Of a DNA stretch of 29,236 nucleotides, positions 1-7,486 are shown piece by piece. This DNA is from a virus, in IMG/VR virus record IMGVR_UViG_3300042691_041402, positions 1 through 29,236 of that record; one strand, given 5' to 3'. The first letter of the stretch is position 1; each line of letters begins with the position of its first letter. The position numbers were made by a program, and so were the translations under genes. The notes below the pieces were generated by a model. That model was given only the letters and a program-made list of their open reading frames with translations, was not told the origin of the DNA and did no database searches.

Positions 1-30
1 TGTTTTTATTCCAAATAATCTCACACTCAT
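1..30 (-). CDS. Start of a further gene, cut by the window edge
   Basis: An ATG at 30..28 on the minus strand opens a frame reading MSVRLFGIKT up to the window edge. It lies 8 bases after the stop of the preceding gene in the same direction, the spacing expected inside this operon. Only ten codons are visible, so no family can be named. The call rests on position and spacing alone. Confidence 0.45.
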   Translation of the reverse strand, partial: MSVRLFGIKT

Positions 31-38
31 ATCCTAAT

Positions 39-815
39 TTAGAAATTCGATTCAGTTCCTTTATCATCATCTAATAACTTATTAATTATTTCGTCTCTTC
101 TTTCAGATTTAAATCTATGATAATTTGTAGAGTTCTCACTGTCCACAATATAAATGATACTTGGGTTCAAAATGTTAGTGAAGTACTTAAACTCTACTTT
201 CAATTGAGCATTACCAGGTACTGAAGTACTAATATAAGGTGTAATTTCTTTTATATCAAAATAAACATCATCAAATGTCAAAACAAATTCTTCATTATAT
301 TTCATAAATGAATCCATAAAAACATTTATTCTACCTAAAAGACTACCATGTTTTGAGAAAGTGGATGATTGTAGTACTTTACCAATCTTTTCACAATTAT
401 AGGCAGTGGAATCAGAAATATATTCAGATAGAATTTTACCATTCGATATAATGTTTTTAACACTCATCATGGATAATTGTTGAACTAACCTTCTAGACAT
501 ATTCTGAATGGATTCGTAATTGGTAAGTGAATTTGAATTATCAATAATATTAATAAAATTAACATTAGTACCTTTTTTAATTTCACTAAATATTACCCCC
601 TGAACATGTTGTTGTATTTCATTCTTGATAACACCAGAAACTTGCTTTAAATAATCTTGTTCAGGATATGATGAGACATTATTTGGTAGATTAATTGAAA
701 CATTACCTTTTATATAATTTGAATCTTCAACTTTTGTCTTCTTAAAGTATTTAAGTGATTCAAATTCAACATTGTTAAAATATAGTTGAAAAAATTTTTC
801 AAATTCAATTGTCAT
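39..815 (-). CDS. Unknown protein, 258 residues
   Basis: No family is recognised. The protein is soluble, with no signal peptide or membrane segment. The N-terminal third (EFEKFFQLYF, then an Asn/Ser-rich stretch) leads into alternating helical and beta-rich segments, and the C-terminus is charged (KSERRDEIINKLLDDDKG). Its ATG overlaps the TGA stop of the sigma-factor gene by the four-base ATGA arrangement, so it is translationally coupled to that gene and is the fourth member of the NADAR-methylase-sigma operon. The coupling makes the start at 815 firm. A virion or regulatory role is equally possible. Confidence 0.8.
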   Translation of the reverse strand: MTIEFEKFFQLYFNNVEFESLKYFKKTKVEDSNYIKGNVSINLPNNVSSYPEQDYLKQVSGVIKNEIQQHVQGVIFSEIKKGTNVNFINIIDNSNSLTNYESIQNMSRRLVQQLSMMSVKNIISNGKILSEYISDSTAYNCEKIGKVLQSSTFSKHGSLLGRINVFMDSFMKYNEEFVLTFDDVYFDIKEITPYISTSVPGNAQLKVEFKYFTNILNPSIIYIVDSENSTNYHRFKSERRDEIINKLLDDDKGTESNF

Positions 816-1426
816 GAGTTAAATAATTTACCATTTTGAGAGATATTTTTTAACATTTGCCTTCCTTTTTTTAGTTTGTACCAAACATCACCAGGTTTGC
901 AACCTATTTCCTCAGCTATTTCTTCATTAGAGAGACCTTTAAAATATCTCATAGTTATGGCCTTAGAAATATCTTCTGGTAATTTACTAATAAGAAGTCT
1001 TACCAATCTTGAGACTTGTTCTCTATCATAATCTTCTGTAAAATCAAAATCATGATTTACAGCAAAACTACCAGCCTCTTTCAAGGGAACTGATTTGTCA
1101 GGTGTCATCAATTTACCTCTACTATAAAGGCCATTTATATGATTATGTAAGCAAGCGACTATCCACCAAAAGAACTTTGCCTTTTCTGGATTATACTGTC
1201 TTATTTTTACAAATGAGTTACCAAGGACGGTCATAACAATATCTTCTAAATCCTCGTCATCGTAATAAGATAATCTTCTTTTTGCGGCAGTATAGAGTAT
1301 TGGTTTGTACTTCTGAAGCAGAATATCCCAGGAATTTTGATTACCATCAATTGCACTAGCAACTAATTTTTTATCTTCCTCATGTGTAGTATATTTAGGA
1401 CCTTTACGACCTCTTTTATTATTCAT
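812..1426 (-). CDS. ECF-like RNA polymerase sigma factor
   Basis: A 204-residue sigma-70 family protein of the two-domain type. Residues about 35-105 look like region 2, with the motif YYDDEDLEDIVMTVLGNSF and then the aromatic KFFWWIVACLHNHI helix that in sigma factors melts the -10 element. Residues about 145-197 look like region 4, a helix-turn-helix (LPEDISKAITMRYFKGLSNE, then EEIAEEIGCKPGDVWYKLKK) that would contact the -35 element. The N-terminus is basic (NNKRGRKGPKY). It is distinct from the gp55-like sigma at 17481, so the phage has two. Its ATG shares one base with the stop of the methylase gene (TAATG), indicating translational coupling. It probably redirects host RNA polymerase to a subset of phage promoters; which ones cannot be told from sequence. 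Confidence 0.85.
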   Translation of the reverse strand: MNNKRGRKGPKYTTHEEDKKLVASAIDGNQNSWDILLQKYKPILYTAAKRRLSYYDDEDLEDIVMTVLGNSFVKIRQYNPEKAKFFWWIVACLHNHINGLYSRGKLMTPDKSVPLKEAGSFAVNHDFDFTEDYDREQVSRLVRLLISKLPEDISKAITMRYFKGLSNEEIAEEIGCKPGDVWYKLKKGRQMLKNISQNGKLFNS

Positions 1427-2379
1427 TAATTTAATTTGTTAAAGTTCTCATCATAATTCATAATCAACAATTCAATGCCTTTTGCCTGTTCTTTCTTAAT
1501 ATCTGAGTTGTTACCACCTTGTGCAGAACTACGAAATACTTCTTTTTGTGTCCACCTATATTTATCTCTTGGAAGTAATTCTTCAAGTAATGGAAAATAA
1601 TAATATGAAAGTGACCATCTACACTTAGTTTTCTTTAAAAGTTCTAACAATCTTCTGTGAGAGGCGGGTCCAAAAACACCTTCATCATCAGCACCATACC
1701 AAAATAGTCTCTTTGCGTCATCTTCACCTTTATTTTCATTAAATCTAGCATATGGTGGATCTAAATATAGATATGTATCTTCTGAATCATATTTTGAAAT
1801 AAGTTCTTCAAAATCGATATTATAAAACTCAGTAATTGATTGTAATTTACTTGTGTAGGTATTACTTTTTAACTTTTTAATAAGAACTTCTAACTTTAGC
1901 CTATCCTTATCTTTTTTGTATCCATTAAATCCAGCACCTCTTGGATAAACTGAGTTATGAGCCGATGTAATTAAAAATGCATAAACCGCGGCTTTTTCAA
2001 AGTCACCTATCTCAAAATTCATATTATCAAGAAAATCATTCTTTGTATATGTCTTATAAACACCTTTATAAAAATCCCATTTTTCTAATGGAGACTTTAA
2101 ATCTGTATAAAGAATATTAAAAGGTTTTGATAGATTTTCCAAATATGGAATAAACTTCTCAGGTTCTGAACAACACTTATATAAATTGACTTGGTGACGA
2201 TTTTTATCATTATAGATTACTTGTTCAAACTTTAAGTTATCGTCATCCATATACGTTCCCATTGATCCAGAAAACGGTTCTAAATAGGTTTTGATGGTAC
2301 CATCTTTAGGTATTTGTTTATTGATAAAGTCAATAAATGTGTTTGAAGACTTGCCTCCGAAATAACTTATAACAGACAT
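1426..2379 (-). CDS. dam: DNA adenine N6-methyltransferase (Dam / T4 Dam type)
   Basis: A 317-residue class I SAM-dependent methyltransferase of the D12/Dam family, which methylates adenine N6 in a short recognition site. Visible landmarks are the N-terminal FGGK (residues 7-10), the SAM-binding motif EPFSGSMG (34-41) and the catalytic motif YLDPPY (205-210). The order SAM motif before DPPY is that of alpha-class enzymes. It sits between the NADAR gene (8 bases upstream) and the sigma gene (one-base overlap). No restriction endonuclease is next to it, so it is more likely an orphan methylase protecting phage DNA from host restriction or marking DNA for packaging. The target site cannot be deduced; GATC is the default guess for the family. 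Confidence 0.92.
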   Translation of the reverse strand: MSVISYFGGKSSNTFIDFINKQIPKDGTIKTYLEPFSGSMGTYMDDDNLKFEQVIYNDKNRHQVNLYKCCSEPEKFIPYLENLSKPFNILYTDLKSPLEKWDFYKGVYKTYTKNDFLDNMNFEIGDFEKAAVYAFLITSAHNSVYPRGAGFNGYKKDKDRLKLEVLIKKLKSNTYTSKLQSITEFYNIDFEELISKYDSEDTYLYLDPPYARFNENKGEDDAKRLFWYGADDEGVFGPASHRRLLELLKKTKCRWSLSYYYFPLLEELLPRDKYRWTQKEVFRSSAQGGNNSDIKKEQAKGIELLIMNYDENFNKLN

Positions 2380-2387
2380 ATTTATAC

Positions 2388-2885
2388 TTATTTTTTTAAA
2401 TTTTTTATAAAATCCTCTAGTGAAGGTTTTTTATCAACTTTTTTTGACTCATCTCTTACACGCATTAATATTTTACCAAGATGATTCTCACCTTCACCAT
2501 TACTAACTCCCCAGAATTTATCACCCCACCAGTTTGATTCAATTAACTCTTGATCTTCTGTTGATAATAACATTTCTTTTAGATCCTCATTTTTAAACTT
2601 CTCTCTGATACCCCAAAGCATTACATCTAATTTAACATCTTCCCAATCTTTTCTAAGCTTAAGAATTTTACCAAACTGTTTAACTTTAGCAGGATCAGTC
2701 ATTTTTGCAATCAACTCACGACAATCGATGTATGATACATATTTACCATCAATCTGTTGGTCATTTTTTATTTTCATAGCTACATAATAATGCTCTACTG
2801 AAGGATATTTAATACCTTGATGTTCGATTGTTACTGGATGAAAATTTGAAAGAAATCTCCACCTACCTGTAAAAGAGTTTATCAT
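2388..2885 (-). CDS. NADAR-domain protein (YbiA-like), probable ADP-ribosyl-guanine hydrolase or N-glycosidase
   Basis: A 165-residue protein covering one full NADAR domain. The N-terminal block INSFTGRWRFLSNFHPV, the YPSVEHYYVAMK block (27-38, with conserved E31) and the C-terminal block WWGDKFWGVSNGEGENHLG (119-137) followed by MRVRDE are diagnostic. Known members act on N-glycosidic bonds: YbiA/RibX-type proteins cleave riboflavin-pathway intermediates, and several NADAR proteins remove ADP-ribose from guanine in DNA, reversing DarT-type toxins. Clustering with a DNA methylase favours a nucleic-acid repair role; that is inference. The C-terminal 20 residues are lysine-rich. It is the first gene of its operon, downstream of the tmRNA terminator. 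Confidence 0.9.
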   Translation of the reverse strand: MINSFTGRWRFLSNFHPVTIEHQGIKYPSVEHYYVAMKIKNDQQIDGKYVSYIDCRELIAKMTDPAKVKQFGKILKLRKDWEDVKLDVMLWGIREKFKNEDLKEMLLSTEDQELIESNWWGDKFWGVSNGEGENHLGKILMRVRDESKKVDKKPSLEDFIKNLKK

Positions 2886-2916
2886 AGTGTTTATATGTAA
2901 AATATTTTGGTTGTTT

Positions 2917-2952
2917 ATAAAAAAAGAAACACCAACCTTTTGAGTTGGTGTT
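2917..2952 (-). terminator. Intrinsic terminator of the tmRNA gene
   Basis: On the minus strand a perfect 9-bp stem (AACACCAAC / GTTGGTGTT, arms 2928-2936 and 2944-2952) with a 7-base loop is followed by CTTTTTTT. It lies about 30 bases past the 3' end of the tmRNA. A second hairpin, CTAAAGAT / ATCTTTAG (arms 2956-2963 and 2967-2974), stands between the tmRNA 3' end and this terminator and may guide 3' processing. Confidence 0.85.
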
Positions 2953-2984
2953 GGTCTAAAGATACTATCTTTAGAGAGGTTCAG

Positions 2985-3356
2985 TGGAGATGTCCGGTAA
3001 CGAACCGGAGTCTTCCTCAGTTAAAAACGTTTAATCGTCACAAGCTTAGAAAGTTTTTCTATAACTTACAAAATAGATAGTTGTTTCGACTCAAAAACAC
3101 TCTAACAAAAAACTATCACTATTTATACTGTTGTGATTCAGTGTGAATTTTTAGAATGTATCCTAAGATTAGGCTACTTCAAGCTCATTCACAGTGAGCA
3201 AGTTGTTTTGTAGAGCAGCTACTAAATCTTCACTGGTTCCTACTTCAGTTGTAACGTTGCCGTTTACTAATTTTGATAATTTATTTTAATCGGACTTTAC
3301 CAAACCGATGCCTGCTTAATCATCTTTACTCTGCGAATCTATTCAAAATCATCCCC
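2985..3356 (-). ncRNA. ssrA: tmRNA (ssrA), phage-encoded
   Basis: The 5' end reads GGGGATG and the 3' end CATCTCC plus discriminator A (2985). They form a 7-bp acceptor stem with a G3-U70 wobble pair, the alanine identity element. The T-arm follows the family pattern: stem TCCGG/CCGGA with loop TTCGTTA. The 5' text GGGGATGATTTTGAATAGA, then ATTCG, matches the conserved tmRNA start with a small insertion. TTAAGC near the 5' side pairs with GCTTG near the 3' side as helix P2. After TTAGTA an open tag frame (3264 down to 3169) begins AAC GGC AAC and encodes 31 residues, NGNVTTEVG...LTVNELEVA, ending at TAA inside a small hairpin (CCTAA/TTAGG). CCA is not encoded, so it must be added. The role is rescue of stalled ribosomes by trans-translation with host SmpB. 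The total of 372 nt is normal for tmRNA. Family membership is firm; the resume codon is inferred. Confidence 0.9.
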
Positions 3357-3369
3357 AGATTTGATTTTA

Positions 3370-3390
3370 CAAATATACACTTTATATATT
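3370..3390 (-). promoter_or_regulatory. Probable promoter of the tmRNA gene
   Basis: On the minus strand an AATATATA box (3390-3383) and a TATATTTG box (3377-3370) stand 26 and 13 bases before the mature 5' end. TATATTTG fits the Bacteroidota housekeeping -7 consensus TAnnTTTG. AATATATA is the box that recurs before many genes in this window. Either or both could drive the tmRNA. Confidence 0.5.
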
Positions 3391-3418
3391 AGAAAAAAAA
3401 ATAGTTTAAAATCTATTT

Positions 3419-3844
3419 TTAAAAAGGAACATCTTCATAATCATCCTTGATACCATCTGCAAAAAATGAAAAAGAAAAAATATTATCACCTTCTTTAGTT
3501 TCATATAGTTCTGTCTCCAATTCATATCCCTCAAACATTTCTACTTGCATATGATTAATCATGACATCAAATATCTTCGTTAGATTTCTAATTTTTTCTT
3601 TTTTTTGAAGATAGACATAAACTACTACATCCTTACCACTTGTTTCAACATATGACTTTATACCTCTAGCTGTGAGGAATGTTCTTATTAGATATTCTAA
3701 ATTACTCTCTTCATCTTCTGATGATAAATCATTCTCACCATAATTATTATAGTCATCGTCATAAAAATCATCATCTTCATAACCATCCTGAAAAGTTCTA
3801 TTATTCTCTAATAATATATTCATTAATTTGACATTCTTAATCAT
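3419..3844 (-). CDS. Unknown acidic protein, 141 residues
   Basis: No family is recognised. The N-terminal part (residues about 18-48) is strongly acidic and tyrosine-rich (DGYEDDDFYDDDYNNYGEND). A compact alpha/beta-looking domain follows, with a VVVYVYLQKKEKI strand and a C-terminal FSFSFFADG strand. Charge and size would suit a small nucleic-acid mimic or virion protein, but nothing proves it. It starts one base after the stop of the peptidase gene and is probably co-transcribed with it. The tmRNA gene follows on the same strand. Confidence 0.75.
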   Translation of the reverse strand: MIKNVKLMNILLENNRTFQDGYEDDDFYDDDYNNYGENDLSSEDEESNLEYLIRTFLTARGIKSYVETSGKDVVVYVYLQKKEKIRNLTKIFDVMINHMQVEMFEGYELETELYETKEGDNIFSFSFFADGIKDDYEDVPF

Positions 3845-3845
3845 A

Positions 3846-5210
3846 TTATTTTAATTCAATTTTTATATAGTTATCATCAAATATTATATCTGGATCCATA
3901 TTGTGTTTACTCAAAAGCTCTTCAAGAGTTCTCAAATCCTTATGTATTATAATTGGGTCAGGATCATCTACATCTATTTTTATAAAGGCAATACCGTACT
4001 CATTAACCATTTTAGTTTCCAAATTGAATATATTAGATTTAAAATCTGAAATAAATGTTTTATATTTTCTCATAATCGCCTCATCAAATCCTACTTTTTT
4101 AACTGTAGGTAATTCTTCCCAATTTACCTTGAGACAAGCATTTGCTAATCTTTCAAGATATGATATATTTTGACTTTCATTTCTGGTATGTTCAGAAAAA
4201 TATCCAACTGATATATTGGTACATTCTGGAATCTCATCTATGAAAGAAGCTGAGTCAGTGTATACACCTGTTGAATCTAGTGAAATAGAGAGACCTGATT
4301 TATTTAATTCTTTAGCTAAAGATTCCGCAAACTGATTTGAACAACACTGTCTACCCAATTGATGAGTTATAACTGAATGATAATTTCTTCTATCAAATGA
4401 CACACACCTTTTAACACCTTGTAAGTGTACAATTTCTTCAAAGACACCAGCTACTTGATGCGAACCGATACCACCTCTTTCCTCACCTATAAAGAAATAA
4501 TAAATACCTGGTATATTATGAGCCATCATATAAAGCATTACTGATACACCCGATTTATCATCAGCTCCTAAAATAGAAGTTTCATCAGTTGTCAACATTT
4601 CATCACCATTAGCCAAAATTGTACTATATACAGTAACATTTGATTGAGTCCTATCTGCAGTATCTAAATGTGATGTAAACATGGTCTGAGATTTTCCAAT
4701 TATCTTATAGTAATTACCAAACTGATCTTTTTCTAAGCTAGGTAGAAATTTAACTACTTCCTCTTCATGTCCGTGCGGATATGTCTTTGTTGTAAGTGAC
4801 AAAAATGTTGACCTAACATCTTTAGGATTATATGAGAAAGTACTAACTTCTACTTTTTTAGAACTATTTTTACGAGACTGTATTATAGGAAGACCTCTTT
4901 TCAAACGATTATAGGCCATGGTAAAATCTTTAATCTCATTTTGAGTAAATGTTTTTTCTCCAAAAACAAGTCGTAAAAACTTACCAACTTTCATTCTTTG
5001 TACATTTTTACCTATAGTAACATCAAAATGCCAATCAGTTTTAGAAACATCAATTCTTTCTATATTCAACTCATTTTTCATTAAATAGTTGCCATCCAGA
5101 GTTCTTATAAGAGCATCAGGAATAGGGCCGTTTATATTATCTACAATATCGTGTAATCTTTGAGAAAGAAAGGGAATAGCACTTTTTTGAACTGGGTCTG
5201 TATCCGCCAT
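3846..5210 (-). CDS. Di-zinc metallopeptidase of the M20/M28/M42 type
   Basis: A 454-residue protein whose middle has all five metal-ligand positions of co-catalytic di-zinc exopeptidases: H181 in TSHLDTAD, D217 in LGADDKSG, the E243-E244 pair in GEERGG, D273 in SFDRRNY and H341 in SEHTRNE. The first glutamate of the pair is the expected catalytic base. Residues 1-135 form an extra N-terminal domain (WHFDVTIGK, KVGKFLRLVFGEK) not part of the peptidase core, and residues 375-454 form a C-terminal extension. No signal peptide, so it is cytoplasmic or packaged. Family enzymes are aminopeptidases, di/tripeptidases or deacylases; the substrate is unknown. It lies between the NFACT-R gene and the acidic protein and may share their transcript. 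The ATG at 5210 is the first in frame. Confidence 0.85.
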   Translation of the reverse strand: MADTDPVQKSAIPFLSQRLHDIVDNINGPIPDALIRTLDGNYLMKNELNIERIDVSKTDWHFDVTIGKNVQRMKVGKFLRLVFGEKTFTQNEIKDFTMAYNRLKRGLPIIQSRKNSSKKVEVSTFSYNPKDVRSTFLSLTTKTYPHGHEEEVVKFLPSLEKDQFGNYYKIIGKSQTMFTSHLDTADRTQSNVTVYSTILANGDEMLTTDETSILGADDKSGVSVMLYMMAHNIPGIYYFFIGEERGGIGSHQVAGVFEEIVHLQGVKRCVSFDRRNYHSVITHQLGRQCCSNQFAESLAKELNKSGLSISLDSTGVYTDSASFIDEIPECTNISVGYFSEHTRNESQNISYLERLANACLKVNWEELPTVKKVGFDEAIMRKYKTFISDFKSNIFNLETKMVNEYGIAFIKIDVDDPDPIIIHKDLRTLEELLSKHNMDPDIIFDDNYIKIELK

Positions 5211-5234
5211 ATTATAAATTTGTTTTATTATATA

Positions 5235-5630
5235 TTAATTTTCAATTATAACTTCTTCTGCATTTTTATAGTCTACAGAAACTTGACCAGGTTTCATGTC
5301 AGAAGACTTCTTAACAAACTCTGCTTTACAATAAACAACTTTTACCTTACTTCCCTTTAATGCCTTTGAGTTCTTAGCGGCGAGTTTTGCAACTTCTTGT
5401 ATAACATCACTCATTGGTAAATTTTCCTTTACTCTTATTATTATATGACTACCCGGAACACCTGAAGCATGAAACCATAAGTCATCATTATTTGCCATAT
5501 TTGTTGTTAGAAAGTCATTTGATTCAGCGTCTCTTCCTATAAGTACTTCAAATCCATTAATACTTTTTATCTGTATGTTAGGAAATTTATCCTTTTTGGA
5601 TTCTAAAAACTTTTTAAATCTTTTTACCAT
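5235..5630 (-). CDS. Stand-alone NFACT-R domain protein (RqcH/Rqc2-related)
   Basis: A 131-residue protein with a short basic leader (MVKRFKKFLESKKDKF) and then one NFACT-R (DUF814) domain. The blocks are GFEVLIGRDAESND (25-38), the signature DLWFHASGVPGSHIIIR (about 50-66) and the tail VVYCKAEFVKKSSDMKPGQV (about 98-117). In RqcH/Rqc2, NFACT-R is one of the modules of a factor that binds obstructed large ribosomal subunits and recruits tRNA-Ala for alanine tailing. The NFACT-N, HhH and coiled-coil parts are absent, so this is a single-domain relative, possibly RNA- or ribosome-binding. It is the first gene after the capsid terminator and 2 kb from the phage tmRNA. Domain identity is secure, function is inference. 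Confidence 0.85.
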   Translation of the reverse strand: MVKRFKKFLESKKDKFPNIQIKSINGFEVLIGRDAESNDFLTTNMANNDDLWFHASGVPGSHIIIRVKENLPMSDVIQEVAKLAAKNSKALKGSKVKVVYCKAEFVKKSSDMKPGQVSVDYKNAEEVIIEN

Positions 5631-5651
5631 AAGATATATATTCTTTTACAA

Positions 5652-5681
5652 AACAAAAAACCCTCCATATGGAGGGTTTTT
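5652..5681 (-). terminator. Terminator after the major capsid gene
   Basis: A perfect stem CCCTCC/GGAGGG (arms 5661-5666 and 5671-5676, loop ATAT) extended by flanking A/T pairs, followed on the minus strand by a run of T. It lies about 20 bases past the capsid stop and ends the head transcript. The flanks are symmetric, so it may act in both directions. Confidence 0.9.
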
Positions 5682-5699
5682 CTATAAATAACTTGACTA

Positions 5700-7445
5700 T
5701 TAGTTTAATAGTTGATTGTTATCTGTAACAACAATTGTCATATATTGTTTTTCTGGGAAGAAACCAACATCTGCAACTGCGTAACGAGAACGTAACAACA
5801 TTCTTGGAGCGAAAGTAGCCTCAGAAATTACACTGATAGACTGAGCCATCAAGTAAGGAATGAAGATTAAACCTGGTTGATCAGGGTTATTCTTTCTACC
5901 AAGAAGAATTCTGTTATCGTTATACTTCATGTATGGGTCAACATAGATAGAAATATCACCGATTTGACCTACAGGGTACAACTGACCTTGACCAGAAATC
6001 TTAGATTTAACTGGGTTAATTGTATAACCAGCGATATCCATAAGAGCTGCTGCAAGACCTCCGTTTGTTACAGCGAATTGAGCTGGACCAACACGACCTT
6101 CTGTTGCAATATAGTTTGAAGCGTGAACCATTTTAGTAATCAACTTACGTTGAACAGCGTGTGTAGTTTCACCTGTTACTGAACTTCCAGCATAAGCTGT
6201 ATTCAAGTCAAAGATTGTTGATGCAGTAGCAAGAACTGAACCACCACCTGACAAAGTAGTATTAACAGGAGAGTTGTTTCTGTTAGTAGTACCAAGTGCG
6301 AACAATCTATCAACTATTTGTCTTGAAATAGTCTGAGAAAGTTCATTTACAAGGATAGATTCCATTTTCTGAACGATATCCATACCTGTGTTAGCTTTGA
6401 TATCTTCTATTTCACTTCTTCTAAGTGCAGTTGATACTTCAATAGTACCTACAGCAACTGATTTAGAAGAAACTTTTGGTCCGATAACACCAGCGTAAGT
6501 ATTATCATCAGTCTGACGACTCATTGGATAATCACCTGAAGCAGATGATGCAGCCCAATTAGCTGAGAACCCAGGAAGATGGTCTTCAAGAGCAGATACC
6601 AAGTCTATAGCTACAGAAGATATAGCTGCTGTACCTAAAGTAGTAATTTGAGCAGTCATTGATGCTGTTGCATTAAATGTATTCAATTGTTGCTCAAATG
6701 AGTAAGTTGATAAAGATGAGTAACCACCAGCACCATAAGCGTTAACTTGTCTGTAAGTTTTCAACATTGGAGAACCATCGATACGAGAGAATCCTAAGAA
6801 TTCAACCCAACCACCACGATTAGCACTTGGTGTATTCTCAGCAACTGAGAAAGTACCTGTTGTTGAAGTGTAAGAACCAGCAGCGCCTGTAGCAACTGTC
6901 AAGAAAACTCTACCACCTCTAAGACCACCAGTAGTTTGAGTAATAGCACTTTGACCAGCAACATATGAAGTCAATGCTGCAACTGCTGCAGTATATCCTG
7001 TTGTACCACTAGTGATTTTAAATACCTGTGGTCTTTGATTTCCAGACTCAGTATTTACATCATCATATTGAAAATCAATATAAAGTAAGTCGATTTTTGG
7101 ACCTGGTGTAGGTTTAACAGCAACAAGGTCTAAACCAATTGTTTGAGCTGCAATTTTCATAGCTACTGGAAGAAGGTTTTGACCTAAATCACCAGAACCA
7201 ATGTTACCAGCTGCATTCGCAGTAGTTGTAGTGTAACCTAAAAATCCAGGAGTACTACTTGGATTTGGAGAAAGTACAGCACCCATACCAGCTGTAGTAG
7301 CGTTAGCGTAAGCATTTTCGTTGATTGAGTGGAACTCAGCATATTCAGCCATCCATTCTACTCTGTCACCGGTAACACCCATGTTCTCCAATACTGGAGA
7401 CCACTTCTTAACCGCTTTTTGTTTGTCTATTCTAATGTGTGACAT
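5700..7445 (-). CDS. 23: Major capsid protein (T4 gp23-like)
   Basis: A 581-residue HK97-fold capsid protein of the gp23 type, somewhat longer than T4 gp23 (521). The N-terminus (KKWSPVLENMGV, then EWMAEYAEFHSINENAY) is the typical propeptide region. INE (41-43) followed by N44 fits the gp21 cleavage rule [IL]-x-E, so about 43 residues should be removed. The core includes DLVAVKPTPGPKIDLLYIDF, a Thr/Ser/Gly-rich insertion at about 145-290, and the C-terminal FIPYLMAQSISVISEATFAP, AVADVGFFPEKQYMTIV. Codon choice is richer in G/C-ending codons than in neighbours, as expected for the most highly expressed gene. It stands last in portal > protease > capsid order, with 41 bases to the protease gene and a strong terminator behind it. 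Confidence 0.95.
   Translation of the reverse strand: MSHIRIDKQKAVKKWSPVLENMGVTGDRVEWMAEYAEFHSINENAYANATTAGMGAVLSPNPSSTPGFLGYTTTTANAAGNIGSGDLGQNLLPVAMKIAAQTIGLDLVAVKPTPGPKIDLLYIDFQYDDVNTESGNQRPQVFKITSGTTGYTAAVAALTSYVAGQSAITQTTGGLRGGRVFLTVATGAAGSYTSTTGTFSVAENTPSANRGGWVEFLGFSRIDGSPMLKTYRQVNAYGAGGYSSLSTYSFEQQLNTFNATASMTAQITTLGTAAISSVAIDLVSALEDHLPGFSANWAASSASGDYPMSRQTDDNTYAGVIGPKVSSKSVAVGTIEVSTALRRSEIEDIKANTGMDIVQKMESILVNELSQTISRQIVDRLFALGTTNRNNSPVNTTLSGGGSVLATASTIFDLNTAYAGSSVTGETTHAVQRKLITKMVHASNYIATEGRVGPAQFAVTNGGLAAALMDIAGYTINPVKSKISGQGQLYPVGQIGDISIYVDPYMKYNDNRILLGRKNNPDQPGLIFIPYLMAQSISVISEATFAPRMLLRSRYAVADVGFFPEKQYMTIVVTDNNQLLN
7317..7445 (-). other. Predicted capsid propeptide
   Basis: Codons 1-43 of the capsid gene, ending at the motif INE with Asn-Ala following. 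T4 gp21 cuts after [IL]-x-E, and gp23 is cut in the same place in the fold. The exact bond is an inference from the motif. Confidence 0.6.
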
Positions 7446-7486
7446 ATTTTTTAAATTTCTTTTGTTTTATCTCTTTTGACCTGAGA

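Noticed and set aside
3169-3264. Alternative tmRNA tag frame beginning GCA ACG TTA and stopping at TAG after six codons
   Set aside because: It starts too far from the TTAGT element, and its stop is not at the hairpin where tmRNA stops usually lie. The 31-codon frame ends exactly there, although the short frame cannot be fully excluded.
2985-3356. A free-standing tRNA instead of tmRNA
   Set aside because: The acceptor and T-arm halves are 300 bases apart, with a tag frame and P2 helix between them, as in tmRNA; no anticodon arm is present.
3901-4173. Plus-strand frame of 90 codons inside the peptidase gene
   Set aside because: Antisense to a well-supported gene with intact active-site motifs.
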